DNA from: Erodium maritimum
Taxonomy: Eukaryota; Streptophyta; Magnoliopsida; Geraniales; Geraniaceae
NCBI GenBank assembly: GCA_963921825.1
Contig: OY997593.1
Span: 56,714,039-56,778,038 of the forward strand
DNA: 64,000 nucleotides
Direction: 5' to 3'
In this document: positions 1 to 12,632 of the stretch, in pieces
Position numbering within the stretch: the stretch's first letter is position 1
How the letters are laid out: each line of letters opens with the position of its first letter
The notes under the pieces: model-generated
Seen by the model: only the letters and a program-made list of their open reading frames with translations
Told to the model about the DNA's origin: nothing
Database searches by the model: none
Position numbers and translations under genes: made by a program

Positions 1-1037
1 GAAGGAGATCGAAAAGCTTAAACAGACAAGCTATAGAAAAAGCGAGGGGAGCCATTCATTAACCAGTAGAATGGGAAAATAAGCTAACCTTTCCAGAAAC
101 AATGTTGCACCGAAGAGAACATCCGACGAGCTGAGGCCAACACCTCGACAACCAATAAAAGGTTCAGCTCAAACAGGACCCCAACGATCTTCTACCGAAG
201 AAACGCTTCCCACACATGGCGTAGAACGAGCCGTCAGATAAACATCAAGGACAGGAAAGGAAGCCGGGAAACGACGGATAAGAACTCCCAGAGAAAAGAG
301 CACAGAGCCGCTACAATCGACAATCGAGGATTGAGAAAGCAGTCCCACGTCGGATCTGAACTGCACGCCTCAACGACTTCACCGCACCCAGAAGCACAAA
401 GCTTCCAACCCAGCACAAACACTCTTGACCGAAGCCGACCCGGAACAGAGTACAACCGAAAACAGTGCCCGGCGCAAACTGGACCCACAGGCCTGAAAAG
501 ATTTCCTCTATTAAACCCTTGATTTTGTTTCAGCAAGCGTGATATGCCAAGAACAAGAACGGTAATGACTAGGGTTTGGGTTTGGGCTTGAGAAAAGATT
601 ACAAAAATCGGATTTACGATTCAACTCGATACGTCCGGAACCCGATGATGTCGGATATGTATCCAAAATCGGATAAGTTGGGCAGATTTAAGAATGAACA
701 TGTCTGATCCGCAAATAAGCAAGCAGATCAAGAATTGATGTCATTTTCTTCAATTTAATATACTTAAATCTTGATACTTGCCCATGCACTGATGCACACC
801 CTTATGCGGAAGTTTCCCCCATTGTCCATAATTGATGTCATTTTCTTCGATTTAATATACTTAAATCTCTAATAGGGTAGATTTGTAATTAACTAATTAT
901 TGAACATCTTTGTGTTACACCATCTTCTGATTCTAAGCTATTTCAGATGGACTTTTATTGTCAAATATTGGGAAGAAAATGATGATAAAATCAATCAACC
1001 TATTATGGATTGAGAAAATTCAATTTATGATGGTCAA
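1..1037. other. Left-edge intergenic DNA, no supported gene
   Basis: Short open frames occur on both strands at 169-536, but they overlap each other, lack recognisable domains and show no splice context. From about 560 the sequence is AT-rich. The only clear structure is the direct repeat annotated separately. The GC-richer first 540 bases could be the remains of a LINE 5' region, but nothing proves it. Confidence 0.5.
733..868. repeat. 39-bp direct repeat, two copies
   Basis: Two near-identical 39-bp copies at 733-771 and 830-868 both begin AATTGATGTCATTTTCTTC and differ at one position. They are 97 bp apart start to start. The intervening sequence is unrelated, so this looks like a local duplication rather than a satellite. 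Confidence 0.8.
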
Positions 1038-1390
1038 TGTTAGAATTTTACTATAATTGAGACTTTAACTATCAACATGAGTTTTTAGGTGAGTTTGTCC
1101 TTTAATATGGTATTAGAGTCTGGTACCTCATAGGTAGGCATTCGAACCTCACTCTCTCCAAAAATAATCATTTCTTTTCTATTTACCAAATTTTCTCAAA
1201 ATGGGCTTGCCCTTATCATTATTCTCAATGGGCTTATCTCTCACGATTCTCAATGGACTCATCTTTTCTTCCAAATAATTCACCTCCAAACCCGTAAACG
1301 AGCTTGTTCATGAGAGCATGTGTTAGAATATAATTATAATTAAGTCTTTAACTATCAGTTTGAGCTTTTATTTGATGTTGGAATAAACTT
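1038..1390 (+). mobile_element. TRIM-like miniature LTR retrotransposon
   Basis: Two direct repeats of about 65 bp, both starting TGTTAGAAT, lie at 1038 and 1321 and share the block CTTTAACTATCA. The first is followed at 1108 by TGGTATTAGAG, resembling the initiator-tRNA-Met primer-binding site (TGGTATCAGAGC) common in plant Copia and TRIM elements. The whole unit is about 350 bp with no coding capacity, as expected for a terminal-repeat retrotransposon in miniature. LTR ends are diverged and I could not fix the right boundary or a target-site duplication. Confidence 0.55.
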
Positions 1391-1829
1391 TATTGCTCTA
1401 AAATAGTAGGGGGATTGGGATTTTTACATTTATAAGACTTTAATCTTGCTTAGTTACACACGAAACCGTGGAGGTTGGTGAAGAATGAAAGGAGTGTGGT
1501 GAATCGAGTTCTACATGTCTAGTATTATCCTTAGTCTTCATTTTTACGGGTTCAACCTGATTGTGGCTCATGAGCTTGTTCGTTCGGGTAGGCAAACGTT
1601 GATTGGTTCGAGGACAAACACGAGTACTATAGATTCCTCTTGGTTGATGAAGGGAGAACCAATTATCTAGACCCAAGGCTAAAGCCTGACTGGGAAACTT
1701 GCATAGGCCTTAATGCACACGTGTATAAGAGTTTGGGACGAGCTATTGATCAGGGATCTATTTTCAACCCGAGATCATGACAATTTTACAATCATGTTGG
1801 GTAATGAATGGGGGGGGGGGGGTAATTGG

Positions 1830-2560
1830 TACTAATATCTCGAGACCAATAAAGCCTACTCGGTTAAATCGACCTATAATATGATGCAACGACAAATAGG
1901 ACTATGATAGAACCCTTAGGCATCAAATTTGGTATATTCTAACACAACCCAAGATCAATAACTTTCTTTGGCGGGTCAGCTCAAGGAACTTTTTGGTGGC
2001 TAACAGATTTAAAGAGAGAAGAGTAGATCAGCCAACAAAAAGTCTTGTATATGAAAGCAAAGAGGAAACATAGATACATGTTCTAGTTAGCTATCAATTC
2101 ACCGATAATTGTTGGAGGAGGTTCGAGTGATTACCCACGATGTCCCTGCATATCTCGTTTTAGACTTGGTAAGGGGTGGTGATGGACTCACTAAACTTGG
2201 ACATAATAGCGAAGGTATGACCTGGTAGTGGACGATTTTGAAGTCTAGTAATGGTTGGACCGGGAAGAGCAAAATTTTGGATTATACTAGATTAGTGGAG
2301 GCGTGTTCTCGTGAAACATATCTCCTAGTGTTACCCGCTCAACATTTACGGGGATCTTGTGGTCCGATCAAGGACGAAGAGGTAGGCTCGGCATGTTGGA
2401 CTAACCTGATCGAGGATTGCCTAGTTATCAATTTGGAAGGAGCATCATTTCTAGACATTAAGGAATTCTGGTGGGGTATGGTGTATAAAGCTGATTTAGG
2501 GGGGGGGGGGGGGGGCACAAGGGGTAATTCTAACTGGGTCCTAGTAGGAATGTGATGTGA
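1830..2560 (+). pseudogene. Degenerate LINE ORF2 C-terminus (zf-RVT region)
   Basis: Plus-strand translation of about 1930-2125 reads like the zinc-binding region that follows LINE reverse transcriptases (zf-RVT): a segment with PKINNFLWR, then a helix-rich stretch, then CWRRF. The usual Cys pairs are replaced (SLVY where CPLC is typical) and a stop falls near 2070. An open frame at 2238-2555 may be the following RNase-H-like region but has no clear motif. This is a fossil, not a working gene. G-runs at 1810-1822 and 2499-2515 flank it. Confidence 0.5.
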
Positions 2561-3850
2561 ACATTTCTCGGAGGCATTGTCATGTCTTAATTCCCATATT
2601 TGAGTCTATCTTGCCTTTAGAATACATCTTTTTAAGGTATTTCACAATCATTTTATGTACTACCCCATTCACTTTCTACACCAACTTTCTTTTTGGATTT
2701 ACCACATAATGATTTATGCTAGACTCCAACTCCGAATATTAATACTAAAACTATTAGATCTGTAAAGGGAAAGGCTTTCGACATTTACGAAACTTTAGTC
2801 TTGCGTTGTTAGACAAGTAAACGTGAAGGCTGGTTGAGAATGAAGAGAGTTTGGTGAGTCTAGTTCTGTAGGTCTGGTATTACCCCTAATCTTCATTTCT
2901 ACAAGCTTAGTTGGGGATGAACCTGAGTTATACTAGGAAGAGCCTGATGATGGTACCACCTCATCATTCGAAGACTAATTAAAATTATTCCTTAGGGAGT
3001 TATGACCTTTCATCTAAGTGTCGAGGATTTGTAAGTCCAGTGATAATTATTCTCTTATATGGTTAGGAATACTTGAGGTGGTTTGCATGAGTTGCTTTTG
3101 AGATTATCCGTCCTTACTTAAGTCGAGTCTTGAGGTCATCGTGAGACTTAGTAGCAAACACCACACCACAACCACAAGCTTGAGGTTCATTTATTATGAT
3201 TTGTTGCATGTCTTAAGTATTATTTGACTCTACATGTTTGGATGCTCATCCTAGGTAGTGACCTACTCATCTCTTGCCACCTACTAGAGATATATCAAGG
3301 AATAGTGAATGCCTACCACCAACTACTTCTTTACGAGCAACTTATGTGAGGAAATGAAATAGTGTAAATGAAGTTAGGCTATGGTAGTGACAACTTTAGC
3401 TTAGAGTGTTCTTAGTTTAGAAACTCAACTCTTCCTCATGGGGTTGACCAATACGTGTACCGTTAACTATACATGCTTGTTGATAGTCGTGCTAGTTGGA
3501 CGAATACTAAGTCTAGAGTTGAGTATGAATTCTCTTGACCAAAAGTGCATAATTGATTGGATACACCTTATGGTGTAGGTAATTACTTATATATGGGAAC
3601 AAGCATCTGGTGTCTCAACATGATAACGTCGTTTCCTTGATAACCGATTAGCTATCTTATCTTGCATAAACCATAAGGTTAGACAACACACCTTAATATG
3701 CATTGACGATGATATAAATTGTTATGTATTGCTGATGAGCATAACTTGCCCAACAAGATGGAAATCTATTATCTCCATAAGTATAACCTATTGGTAGTTC
3801 ATGTGTGATATATGACTCGAGCCTCGGGTAGTTCATCAATTACTTTAAAT
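2560..3850. other. Intergenic DNA, nothing recognised
   Basis: No open frame of useful length, no terminal repeats and no RNA gene could be supported. Stops occur frequently in all frames. It may be old transposon DNA linking the LINE fossil on the left with the Gypsy-like remnant on the right, but the sequence does not show it. Confidence 0.4.
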
Positions 3851-4790
3851 CTTGAAATCTAGAGAATCTTTTTGCAAAATAGGGCAAGGAAAATGCAAGA
3901 GTTTAGGAAACCAAGACAACAACAGAGAGCTATGGATCCCACCATGGCTAGGTACCGCTCGTCCTTTCCTTATCTCTAAGGGATGTCATGATGATGATTC
4001 GTCATACGCTCGTAGCAGTCGGGAGCATAACCCTCGCCATTAAAGGAGAGCATGAGGCATGTAGGTTCAAGAGCCGGAATTGAGGCCAATGAAATTTTAG
4101 ATGATAACAAGCTGTAAAAAAATTCCATGGAAGAGCCCTTGAAGATCCATATAAGCATCTAGATGAAGTGATGAGCATCACTAACTGCACATCTCGATCA
4201 ACAGATCTTCAAGTCTTATCACAACTATTTTGCAACATATTTTCGTACTCTTCGACAAAACAAGCAAAAGTATGGTAAGTCTTGATGCTAGATTTATGAC
4301 AAGACTTGTCATCTTCAAGTGAAAAAAGCATGAATCCATTAGAGAAGCGTGAGTGCTTCTTAGACTAAGGGCTCTAGAATCTGGTTGATTCCATGCTAGG
4401 AGGGTACTTCTTAGATACAAGCTCTCATATGCTTGGGCACTACTAGAGCGATTAAACTCGTACCATTTGAAGTACCTTACCGAGAGAGGACAGTGTAATC
4501 AAATGCAATTGATCAACAAACCAGAGATAGATGAGTAATTGTACGGACTGGATATTGACACATCAAAGAAGAATCAAATAGAGGGCGTGTATATCAGGGG
4601 TCAGGAATCCTATCAGAGATATGACAGTTAACGTTATCAGTAGGGCGACGATTAGTTTCGACCTCAAGGAGATCAGAGACCTTACCGCGACAATTGTTAT
4701 GGGAGACAATATCAAGATCGCGGAGGCCATCAGCTAAGGAGCAGCAGGAAGAACATCGCCTTCAGGTCAAACGGTTGTTGTCCCACCTCA
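3850..4790 (+). pseudogene. Degenerate Ty3/Gypsy gag-like remnant
   Basis: A plus-strand reading at about 4120-4170 gives ALEDPYKHLDEVMSI, which resembles the start of the retrotransposon gag domain in plant Gypsy elements, where a '(E)DPHxHL' core is typical. Downstream, at 4590-4740, comes an Arg/Tyr/Gln-rich segment like the tail of such gag proteins. Multiple stops and frame changes interrupt it. No LTR, primer-binding site or pol domain is visible next to it, so it is a small fragment, recognised only by motif resemblance. Confidence 0.35.
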
Positions 4791-4880
4791 AAGGGATCAT
4801 TTATAAGCTTTCATTGACTAGCATATGAGGAGTATTCTGACATCGGACCAGCTCGCAAAGGAAAATGATAAAGCTATCGA

Positions 4881-4941
4881 ACAATAAGGTAACCATGTTT
4901 TGGCGCCGGATCCTGGAAACAATAAGGTAACCATGTTCTGG
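4881..4941. repeat. Short direct repeat and adjacent pyrimidine tract
   Basis: The block AACAATAAGGTAACCATGTT occurs at about 4881 and again at about 4918. About 100 bp further right, at 5041-5066, lies a run of CCCTT-type units in a pure pyrimidine tract. Neither looks functional by itself. Confidence 0.7.
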
Positions 4942-5099
4942 CAATTTCAAGAGAAATGGCGATTGTGAATTTAGTAGTTGGATTGTTGAAATTTCAATCT
5001 CAATGACCACTCCTCCCACGACCAAATTTGGTTATTGCCACTTCCCTTCCCTTCCCTTCCCTTCCTCTCTCTTCTCCTTCTCAAAAGGACAAATTTGAG

Positions 5100-6075
5100 G
5101 GTTAGGCAGAATCGGAAATGATGGAATCAAGGGTTGGACAAATCTGGATATAATGAGCTCCTCTCTCCCTCCCTCTATCTACAAAACCAAATTGGAAATA
5201 CGATTTAGGTCACTCCACCGCATACATCGTTGGTCCCTTTCTTTCCTCTTCATCGAATGGAGTTCATGAGTACATCCCTGAATTTGCAACGTCGGGCTTG
5301 AATCGAAGAAGAAATAGGGTCTCTGTTTGATTTATTTCTTCTCAAATCTATTTGTGATTGATACATTGTTTGATAATAAAAAAAATATGGTTGATAAAGA
5401 TATGTTCTAATTGTTTGATTATATTCTGATTTTTCGTGAATAAAAGAAAAAAAAAGGTTCATATGATAAATCTAAACCTTGTTTGTTCTTGGTTTATGTA
5501 CAATATGAAAAAGACTATAAAACAACTTAGTTTTTGAATTTTAAAGAAGAATAATAAAAAAATTAAATATTTTTTTAATGAATTTTTTTAAAATATTTAA
5601 TATTTAAAAAAAATATATATATGTTTTTTAATAAAAAATAAAAACTGAATTAAATCAATATAATTTATTTTAAAAAAATTAAAATGAATAAATTGATGAA
5701 ATTTAAAATTAATATAATAAATAATCTTGATAGAACATTTTGAAAATTTGGATATCGATGAAGGTCAATCTTTAAAAAAAATAATGAATTGTATTAAACT
5801 ACAATAAATTGCAGTTCAAAACGGATAACAAAACATTCGGAATAGGTGTAACTCGCCAGTTGTAAACGTCCCACACATTAGCATATTTCATGAATTTAAT
5901 ATTTTTAAGAACCAATAGCAAGTTTAAATATTAATTTTAATGGGGATATTTTAAACTCTTATGTGTTTTAGATGAAAAATTGACATAATCGAAAAATGCG
6001 TTTTGGATGAAAAATTAACATATTCAAGCAAAATAAAAATTCTGAAAGTCGGACGAACGTAACAACTATATATGA
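5100..6075. other. AT-rich intergenic DNA, nothing recognised
   Basis: Very AT-rich, with long A and T runs at 5510-5720. There are no supported coding regions or terminal repeats. A short imperfect repetition of a GATGAAAAATT block occurs at 5970-6017. Confidence 0.4.
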
Positions 6076-6079
6076 AATA

Positions 6080-7010
6080 AGTTCTCCCTATGAGCTTTAT
6101 TAGGGTTTTCTTTTCTGTTAGGGCTTTCTTTGAGCCTCCTCTAGCCACCGTGTCGTTGGTATCCTCCCACCACCAACGATGTGCCTCCCAATCTTATTCG
6201 AGTCCCCCTCTACAACTTCGATGGTCGCTGCCCGGCTCACCTCGACATCAATCGACATCCCCGCCTCGGAGCATCTCGAGCTTCCCGTCTCGGATCTTCT
6301 CCCTTGATCAACCTCCGTCGTCTTTAAAGCCACCACTGACACGTCCACCTCGTTGACATCCACCGATGCACCCTCCTCGACCTCTCTCTCGATTCTGGAT
6401 CAGATTAATCGATTGGGTATGTTTTAGTCTGGTTGTTTTCTTTTTTGCAAGGTCAATGACTAGTGAGCAGAAATTCAGGACTTTTACCGGGAGGGAACCC
6501 CGAATCACGTATATCCTCCCGTTAAAATTGTCGAGTTCAAGTTTGGTCGCCCTCCTCACGACGAAATGAGTCATCTCCATGGGATCAAGTAGCGTTTAGG
6601 CACTACTTTGAGCGATTCTCCTCGGTTTATGCGCTTCAACATCTAGCTACCATGTTTTTTTTTCAAAGTTGTATTCTATTTTCAGGTTTACGATCACTAT
6701 TTTTCGAGTTTTTTGAGCAAAGATCTTCTAAGATTTTGATCGTTATAATGTCTCTTCTCTTTTACTATTAATAATATCTACACCTTGAGTAACAATCATT
6801 GGTTTCGTTATAGTTTAGTTTTTATTTCAGTTAGCCTTTATAACTCTTCAAACACCGCATATACCGATTCACTTGTTTCAGAGTTATGTGTAAAAGACCC
6901 ATTGAGATTAGATTGACTTTTTTTTCGTAGTCAAAGACTTCTTCTTCATGCACTCTTTTATACCTTATATTTAAAATGAATTGAGAGTACAACTTTGATC
7001 CAAAAAAAAA
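6080..7010 (+). mobile_element. Possible LINE deletion derivative
   Basis: The region opens with a TTAGGGTTTTC-type leader followed by a Ser/Pro-rich open reading on the plus strand (about 6090-6570), and ends at a short poly(A) at 7001-7009 after an AT-rich tail. This is the arrangement seen in the better-supported LINE derivatives at 53 and 58 kb: 5' region plus poly(A) end, no reverse transcriptase. I found no target-site duplication, so this one is tentative. Confidence 0.35.
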
Positions 7011-7084
7011 TATTTCTTTCTAGAATTTTTGGGTCTACCTTTCTAGTTTCTACGACTACGAGAGTACGTTAAGTTTTTCAGTTT

Positions 7085-7395
7085 CCGAGAACAGAGTTCG
7101 GGTGGCGCGGGCCGGAAAAACCCGCGTGGTTGCCACGAAGCATACATGTTATAACCAATATCTATCTGCCAAGAAAAAAAGGATACCAGCCAGGCTATCA
7201 CCTGCGCCTCGTATAAAGTTCCGTCACGCGATTAAGAAACCCAGCAAAGCCCTCTGCCACCGTTAGATTCTATAAGCAACCTCTCTATTTCTTCTGCCCA
7301 AAGCCATCGCCTCCGCTGTAAAATTTCCAATCGCCGCCGCATCAACAGATCGCTTCCAGTGTCTCCCATCTTCTCTCCGGTCTATTTCATCTTCC
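7085..7395 (+). promoter_or_regulatory. Promoter and 5'UTR of the Bet1/SFT1-like gene
   Basis: A TATA-like TATAAAG lies at 7212-7218, 184 bp before the start codon, which would give a 5'UTR of roughly 150 bases. The UTR is CT-rich, as in many plant housekeeping genes. A GC-rich block at 7100-7140 sits just upstream. The transcription start is inferred only from the TATA spacing. Confidence 0.45.
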
Positions 7396-9872
7396 ATGGA
7401 CAGAGGTGGCGGCGGTGCTCCATTCTACGGCGGCGCTGCTCCCTATCGATCGAGGTTTCTGTATTCACGCCTTCCATTTCTTTTGTTTTTCTTCTGATTT
7501 GAGAAAATGTTCCGACTGAATTTCGCGATTATGTGTCTTTTTCCTCCTCCTGTTCTCATCTTTATTCAATTTGATTAAATGTGCTCACGTTCTGTGTATG
7601 CAGTGAGGGGCTTACCACGAGGCCTGCCGCGGGATCCGATGAAATCCAGTTGCGAATTGATCCGATGCACGATGAGTTGGATGATACCATCTCTACTCTC
7701 CGTGGCCAAGTTAAGCAATTGAGAGGAGTGAGTGTTTCAAACTTCAGATGAACCTCTTATAGCGATAGGCGTTGTTATGTGATTCTGCAATTTGAAACCT
7801 AATTCGTTGTCAATTTTCATTTCCAATTACTGTTTAATCCATAGGCCTTGGTGGTGTTATTAGCAATACAGTTCGTAAGTGGCTGTTTCTCGTCTTTCTG
7901 TGTCCTATCAAAGCAACAAGAGTAGTTTAATGATTAAAAATCTAGCTCCTTCATTCCAATTTCACGTAATGTTAACATAGCAGGGTACTAAAATAAAATA
8001 TTGTTGATGAAACAACATGTTATTGGTTGAATATGCTATGAACTCGGAATAGTAGGGAATTGGCAGCCCAATTTATGTGGTTTTGTCAACATCACAAGGA
8101 AGTTGATTGCTTGATTTCTCTAATATATGTTTCTGTGTTACACGCTTATACTACCGGGGTACCTGGAGCTGCCATCCCTGTCTTGTGCTTCTAATTGTTA
8201 GAGTGTGCTTATTTATTCCCCAAACTATTTATTTCAAATCTCTAGGGGATTATATATTGACGCCCCTCATATGTATAAATTTGGTTTCAGCATTGCATTC
8301 ATTTGCATTCCGATTCATAGTTAATAATCTCTATGGTTCTACTTGTATAGAGCAGCCAGTTCTTATTGAAAAAGAAATGAACTAGCCTTAAAATTGTGAC
8401 CTCTTATGATGACTCTTTGACAGTTCTCTCTATAGGTTTCTGGTATTTGCTCATAATATAATATTATAATGTCTTGGTTACGTCTTTGCATCATAGCTTC
8501 AAGTTATTGATTTGGCTATGAAGTGGAGAACGTGAAGGAATGTGCATATTAATATGTATTATGTAAGGCACGAAGCCAAACACAGATTGCTTTAATTTGA
8601 GAAATAGTGCTTTAGACTATGTTTGTTTCCTATTTGAATACTAGTCATCTTCTTGTAATATGGTCTGCCACAATCTATATTATGAAGTTAGCATTGGTAC
8701 ATCTGACTAGTTTCGCTCAAAAGTCTGATTGTTATCATAGGTGTGTCTGAGTAGTTCAGCTCGTGTTTTAAATGTTCTTTTACCCCTTCTCCTCTCAGCT
8801 CACATTCAGGTTTGTTGGTGCAGGTTGCTCAACAGATAGAATCAGAAACAAAATATCAGAATGATTTTGTCAGTCAACTGGTATGCTTATTCACTCATTA
8901 TTTCATTCTTGTTCGGATACCGAAGTGTGGATTGTTGATTCGTTTTGTCATCAGAATTTTATTTTAAAAAACAACTGTGAATTAGGCTTGGACTATCTCC
9001 TACATTTTAGCATTTTCATGTGAACAGTGGTGAAAGCAGGAACGGTAAATTATATAAAAACTAAAATGATAGATTGACTACTAACTTTGAGCTACTTATC
9101 AGGAACTATAGTTACTTGGACTTGCTAAGGGGGGAAAATTAAAGCACCAATGAAGCAACCTTAGTGTTTGCAAAATATTAATCAAATGGGACTGTTATTG
9201 TGGGATGTAGTGGCATGTGCGTTGGTCTTTTGGGGAGGTAGTGCTGAAGTAATAGGTTCAAGTTTCTAGTTGAACTTGAAGCTTTGTTCATACCTAGTAA
9301 ACTAAAGAAAGCAATTAGTAAATGAAGCTACTGTTAGAAATCTTCATCTTCTTCATCATCAGGTCCTAACATTTGTACACGGATGTTGTAAAAGTAGGCT
9401 TGAGATGTGTTGCATTGTAATTTTTTGAAAGAGGCAAAGCAGGCAAACTTTTAATCGATATTTGTGGAGCTCCATTCCATTTTTCATCCAATAAAGAAGT
9501 CTTCTAGCCCTAAGTTAGATATATAAATATCAGTTTGTGGGCTTTCTTTTTCTATTACATGTGTGCCATCTTTCTGGTGCAAAAGCAAGATTCTTACTCA
9601 CAGGTTGAGTAAATGTAGATTGGTTGGACATTAGTCTGTGTTACCCAGTTTCCTCCGTATGAGAAAATAACATCCTTTTAGTGTGTTATATTTTGCTCGT
9701 CTGATTTCAGCAAATGCTGGTGATGAAAGCTCAAGCAGGAGTGAAGAACAACTCAAGTAAACTGAACAAGAGTATCATCAAGAACGGATCAAACCATATT
9801 GTCCAAGTGGTTCTCTTTGCACTATTTTGCTTCTTTTTGGTTTACCTTTGGTCCAAAGTGTCCAGAAGATGA
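7396..9872 (+). CDS. Bet1/SFT1-like Qc-SNARE, four coding exons
   Basis: Coding exons 7396-7454, 7604-7727, 8824-8880 and 9711-9872 join in frame to 133 aa; every intron is GT-AG. Residues 1-33 are a Gly/Pro-rich head. The SNARE coiled coil runs from about residue 36 to 100, with the likely central-layer Gln at position 73 (context ETKYQNDF). A hydrophobic anchor at 110-127 ends in a short basic tail (SRR), so it is a tail-anchored protein. The family acts as the Qc-SNARE in ER-Golgi or intra-Golgi vesicle fusion. The IQLRIDPMH start of the helix and the AQAGVKNN block match the plant Bet1-like/SFT1 group better than BET11/12, by memory of the family. The start is the only ATG giving a full head, and all invariant positions look intact, so this is probably a working gene. 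Confidence 0.88.
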
Positions 9873-10327
9873 AGATGCTTCTGAAGCAAAACAAGTAGAT
9901 ATATGTTTGTCCTATACTTTAACCATCTTCTTTGTACATCTTATGAAGTGTACTTAGATGCTAGCTTTCTAAACAGAAATACAGGTGCTTCTGTTAACAT
10001 ATTTGTCTCCTTTTGGGGGGGAGTGATAGTTGTATATTAGAACATTGTCGTTACACGCATCTTGAGGTTTTGATTTGTGAAATGGTTATTGAGAATTGAA
10101 ATGCTAAAAAACAACGCTCCAATTTATTTGATTTATTTTTGGAGTATGTTACATCTTGTTTGGTTCTTGAAATGTATTTCTGTAAGATGCTACCTATATA
10201 TACTTGTTTGTGAAAGTCTCCGTGACTCCGTCAGTGATCATGTCCCTCTCCTCTTTGGCAAGACCCTCTTCCATCTTACCTCTCCATTCGGATTTATCCT
10301 ACTAAAATCTCTCTTTTTATATCTTAA
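9873..10327 (+). other. 3'UTR and downstream flank of the SNARE gene
   Basis: AT-rich sequence follows the TGA stop. Candidate plant polyadenylation contexts are present but no single site is decisive. An open frame starting at 10077 runs into the neighbouring MITE and has no domain, so it is not called. Confidence 0.4.
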
Positions 10328-10658
10328 GAGCATCTTTAATGGTAAACCGCTACGCAATGGTTTATCATTGGAGATGCTCTTAGGGTGTAAAAGTAGAGGA
10401 ACATTTTGCCTTTCTCTCTCATGTAAACCACTACTTCCTACCACTACACTTCTAATGGGTAGGCTAAAAAGTAGTGGTTTTGGTGTAGTAGCAAGAACAA
10501 ATAGCCAAAAAAATACTTTTAGCCGGTGATAGAGCCGTGAGAGAATCATACCACTACAAATATTCTCTCCTCAAATATTATTATTTAAATATTTCTCTCT
10601 TCAAAATAGTTGTCACGGCACGTCTATCACGACTGTTAGTCGACCATTGCAGGTGCTC
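10328..10658. mobile_element. Harbinger-type MITE with TAA target duplication
   Basis: The left end GAGCATCTTTAATGG and the reverse complement of the right end (GAGCACCTGCAATGG) form a terminal inverted repeat. Flanks are TAA at 10325-10327 and 10659-10661, fitting the 3-bp TWA duplication of PIF/Harbinger elements. A second inverted copy of the end sequence at about 10353-10379 makes the first 52 bases a hairpin on its own. It is about 331 bp and noncoding. Confidence 0.7.
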
Positions 10659-10661
10659 TAA

Positions 10662-10942
10662 GAGCATCCACAATGGTAAAGTGGGGAAGCTAGCGGGGAG
10701 GATAAAAAATTATATTTTTGGCTTATAGTTGGTACTAATAGTCAGTATCCTACAATGCTAGGTAGTAAAATGTTGATGGTAAGTGTCTTTTTCTTCACAA
10801 TTTTGCTCACTGCTGGCGTTAAGAAGAGGTGGTGAGCTCAACGTCTCTCTTCACCGCCAGCGTTAAAAAGCCAGCTCCCCACCAGTTCCCTGTCGTTGAT
10901 TGCTCATCGCCAGCAGCACCCCGCCCAGCGTTGTGGATGCTG
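10662..10942. mobile_element. Second Harbinger-type MITE, sharing TAA with the first
   Basis: It begins GAGCATCCACAATGG immediately after the TAA that ends the first MITE. It ends with the inverse of CAGCATCCACAA, followed by TAA at 10943-10945. Length is about 281 bp with GC-rich arms and no coding. Its ends resemble those of the Harbinger element at 13259-15344, so the same class of transposase could have moved it. Confidence 0.65.
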
Positions 10943-11755
10943 TAATAGACTCGAAACCTTCCCCATATTGCCTCAATGATGTCTCGCTACATCAGCCTTT
11001 TCAAAGCCGTAAGACCTATGTCCTCTCCGGAATGGGAACTTTCCAAAAGTTAGCTTCTATGATGTACCAAATCCATGAACCCATATTGTTTCTGAACTTT
11101 CTGGATAGGCCAAATCATACAAATTCTACCATTTTCAAGGGAAATACAGACGCAGGTGGAAGAAAGTAATACTAAGCTGAAGGATTAATTGTTACATCAG
11201 CCCACCAAATATAACAGAGATCACACTTGAGAAGGTACATACTGCCTGCTAATAAAGGTGCAATATCATGGTTGTAAACGGCACTAAGCGCTAGTCAGGC
11301 GCCGAGGGGTCCTAGGCGTTAGGCGGGGACTAGTCGGGGCCTAGGCGGATTTCATTATTTTTATCATTTTTAATTATAGATTATATTTTAATACATTATC
11401 TAACATCAAATTAACAGGTTTTACATTTTCATAAGTTCAATTCTTACCCCCAATGCATATATATATATATATATATATATAGGGAAGCAATCACGTGCGA
11501 ACTACTCTTAAAATGTGAACATGCGAACTCAACAACAGCATGACACGTGTCGCGCTTAGAAATGCTCATCTTTTTTTCCCCACCAAGTTTATTAATTTAA
11601 TTTTTCCCGCTTCGTTTCAACTCCGATTTAATTTTTTTTGCGCCAATATTCTTATTTATTCAAGAGCTTTCTAACAAGTAGTGGATTGCATATATTTTGA
11701 TGTGTTTTTGAATACGTGTGTGGATGTGTGAATATGAGTGCGAAAAAGTGTGATG

Positions 11756-11946
11756 TGTTTTGCAAATTTAGTGTATATGGTTTGCGGATTTAGTGTATAT
11801 GATTTGCAGATTTAGTGTATATGGTTTGCGGATTTAGTGTGTTTTGCAAATTTAGTGTATATGGTTTGCGGATTTAGTGTATATGGTTTGCGGATTTAGT
11901 GTATATGGTTTGCGGATTTAGTGTATATGGTTTGCGAATTTAGTGT
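11756..11946. repeat. 22-bp tandem array, left arm
   Basis: About eight units of TTTGCGGATTTAGTGTATAT plus GG, some shortened or carrying a GCA/GCG change. The mirror copy in the right arm is annotated separately. Confidence 0.9.
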
Positions 11947-12504
11947 AATTTTCACACTTTACTAAAACTAAATCTTTGTCAAATAAATGAGACACTCATT
12001 GTAGAATATTGTAGGATGGAGAAAATATATGTATGCTACTAAGACTTTAAATAACTTTATGATAAATGTTGGAGTCATAACTTGCATATAATTTTAAAAC
12101 CTGGAATTGGAGTTAATCTTATTGGTTTATTAGAAGATTATCTAATTTGAGGATGATAAATATTGAATAAGCAACTTACTGTATATGGTAGGAAAGTTTA
12201 AATGGCATTAATATTTGTAAGCTTATATTCAAACATGAAGTTGAACCATATATATTATTTAGTGTATTGTGCATCTTGATGTTTTACTAACTCCACTGTG
12301 GAACAGCTTAACAGAGGCTACTAGTTGTTGATTGATACCAACATTATATATATATAGAAGGGACATACAATTATGTAAAGGAGGGAATGATATATATACA
12401 TCCTAGGTAACTTTGATATGTGCATCCGATACAGTTCATAGCACATCTGTTGTTCCAATATATGTATGAGTATGATATCAATCCATATGTACATAAGTAT
12501 GCAA

Positions 12505-12632
12505 TACACTAAATTCGCAAACCATATACACTAAATCCGCAAACCATATACACTAAATTTGCAAAACACACTAAATTCGCAAACCATATACACTAAATCC
12601 GCAAACCATATACACTAAATCCGCAAAACACA
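12505..12632. repeat. 22-bp tandem array, right arm (inverted)
   Basis: About six units in the reverse orientation to the left array (CCATATACACTAAATCCGCA core). Together with the left array it allows a long hairpin. Confidence 0.9.

Noticed and set aside
572..585. GGGTTTGGGTTTGGG-like stretch resembling interstitial telomere repeat
   Set aside because: Only two imperfect units and missing one T compared with the plant telomere unit; chance sequence.
8107..8385. 92-codon open frame inside the SNARE gene
   Set aside because: It lies in an intron with good splice sites on either side and has no domain or conservation clue.
10077..10529. 150-codon open frame downstream of the SNARE gene
   Set aside because: It runs from 3' flank into the MITE at 10328, so it joins unrelated sequences; no domain.
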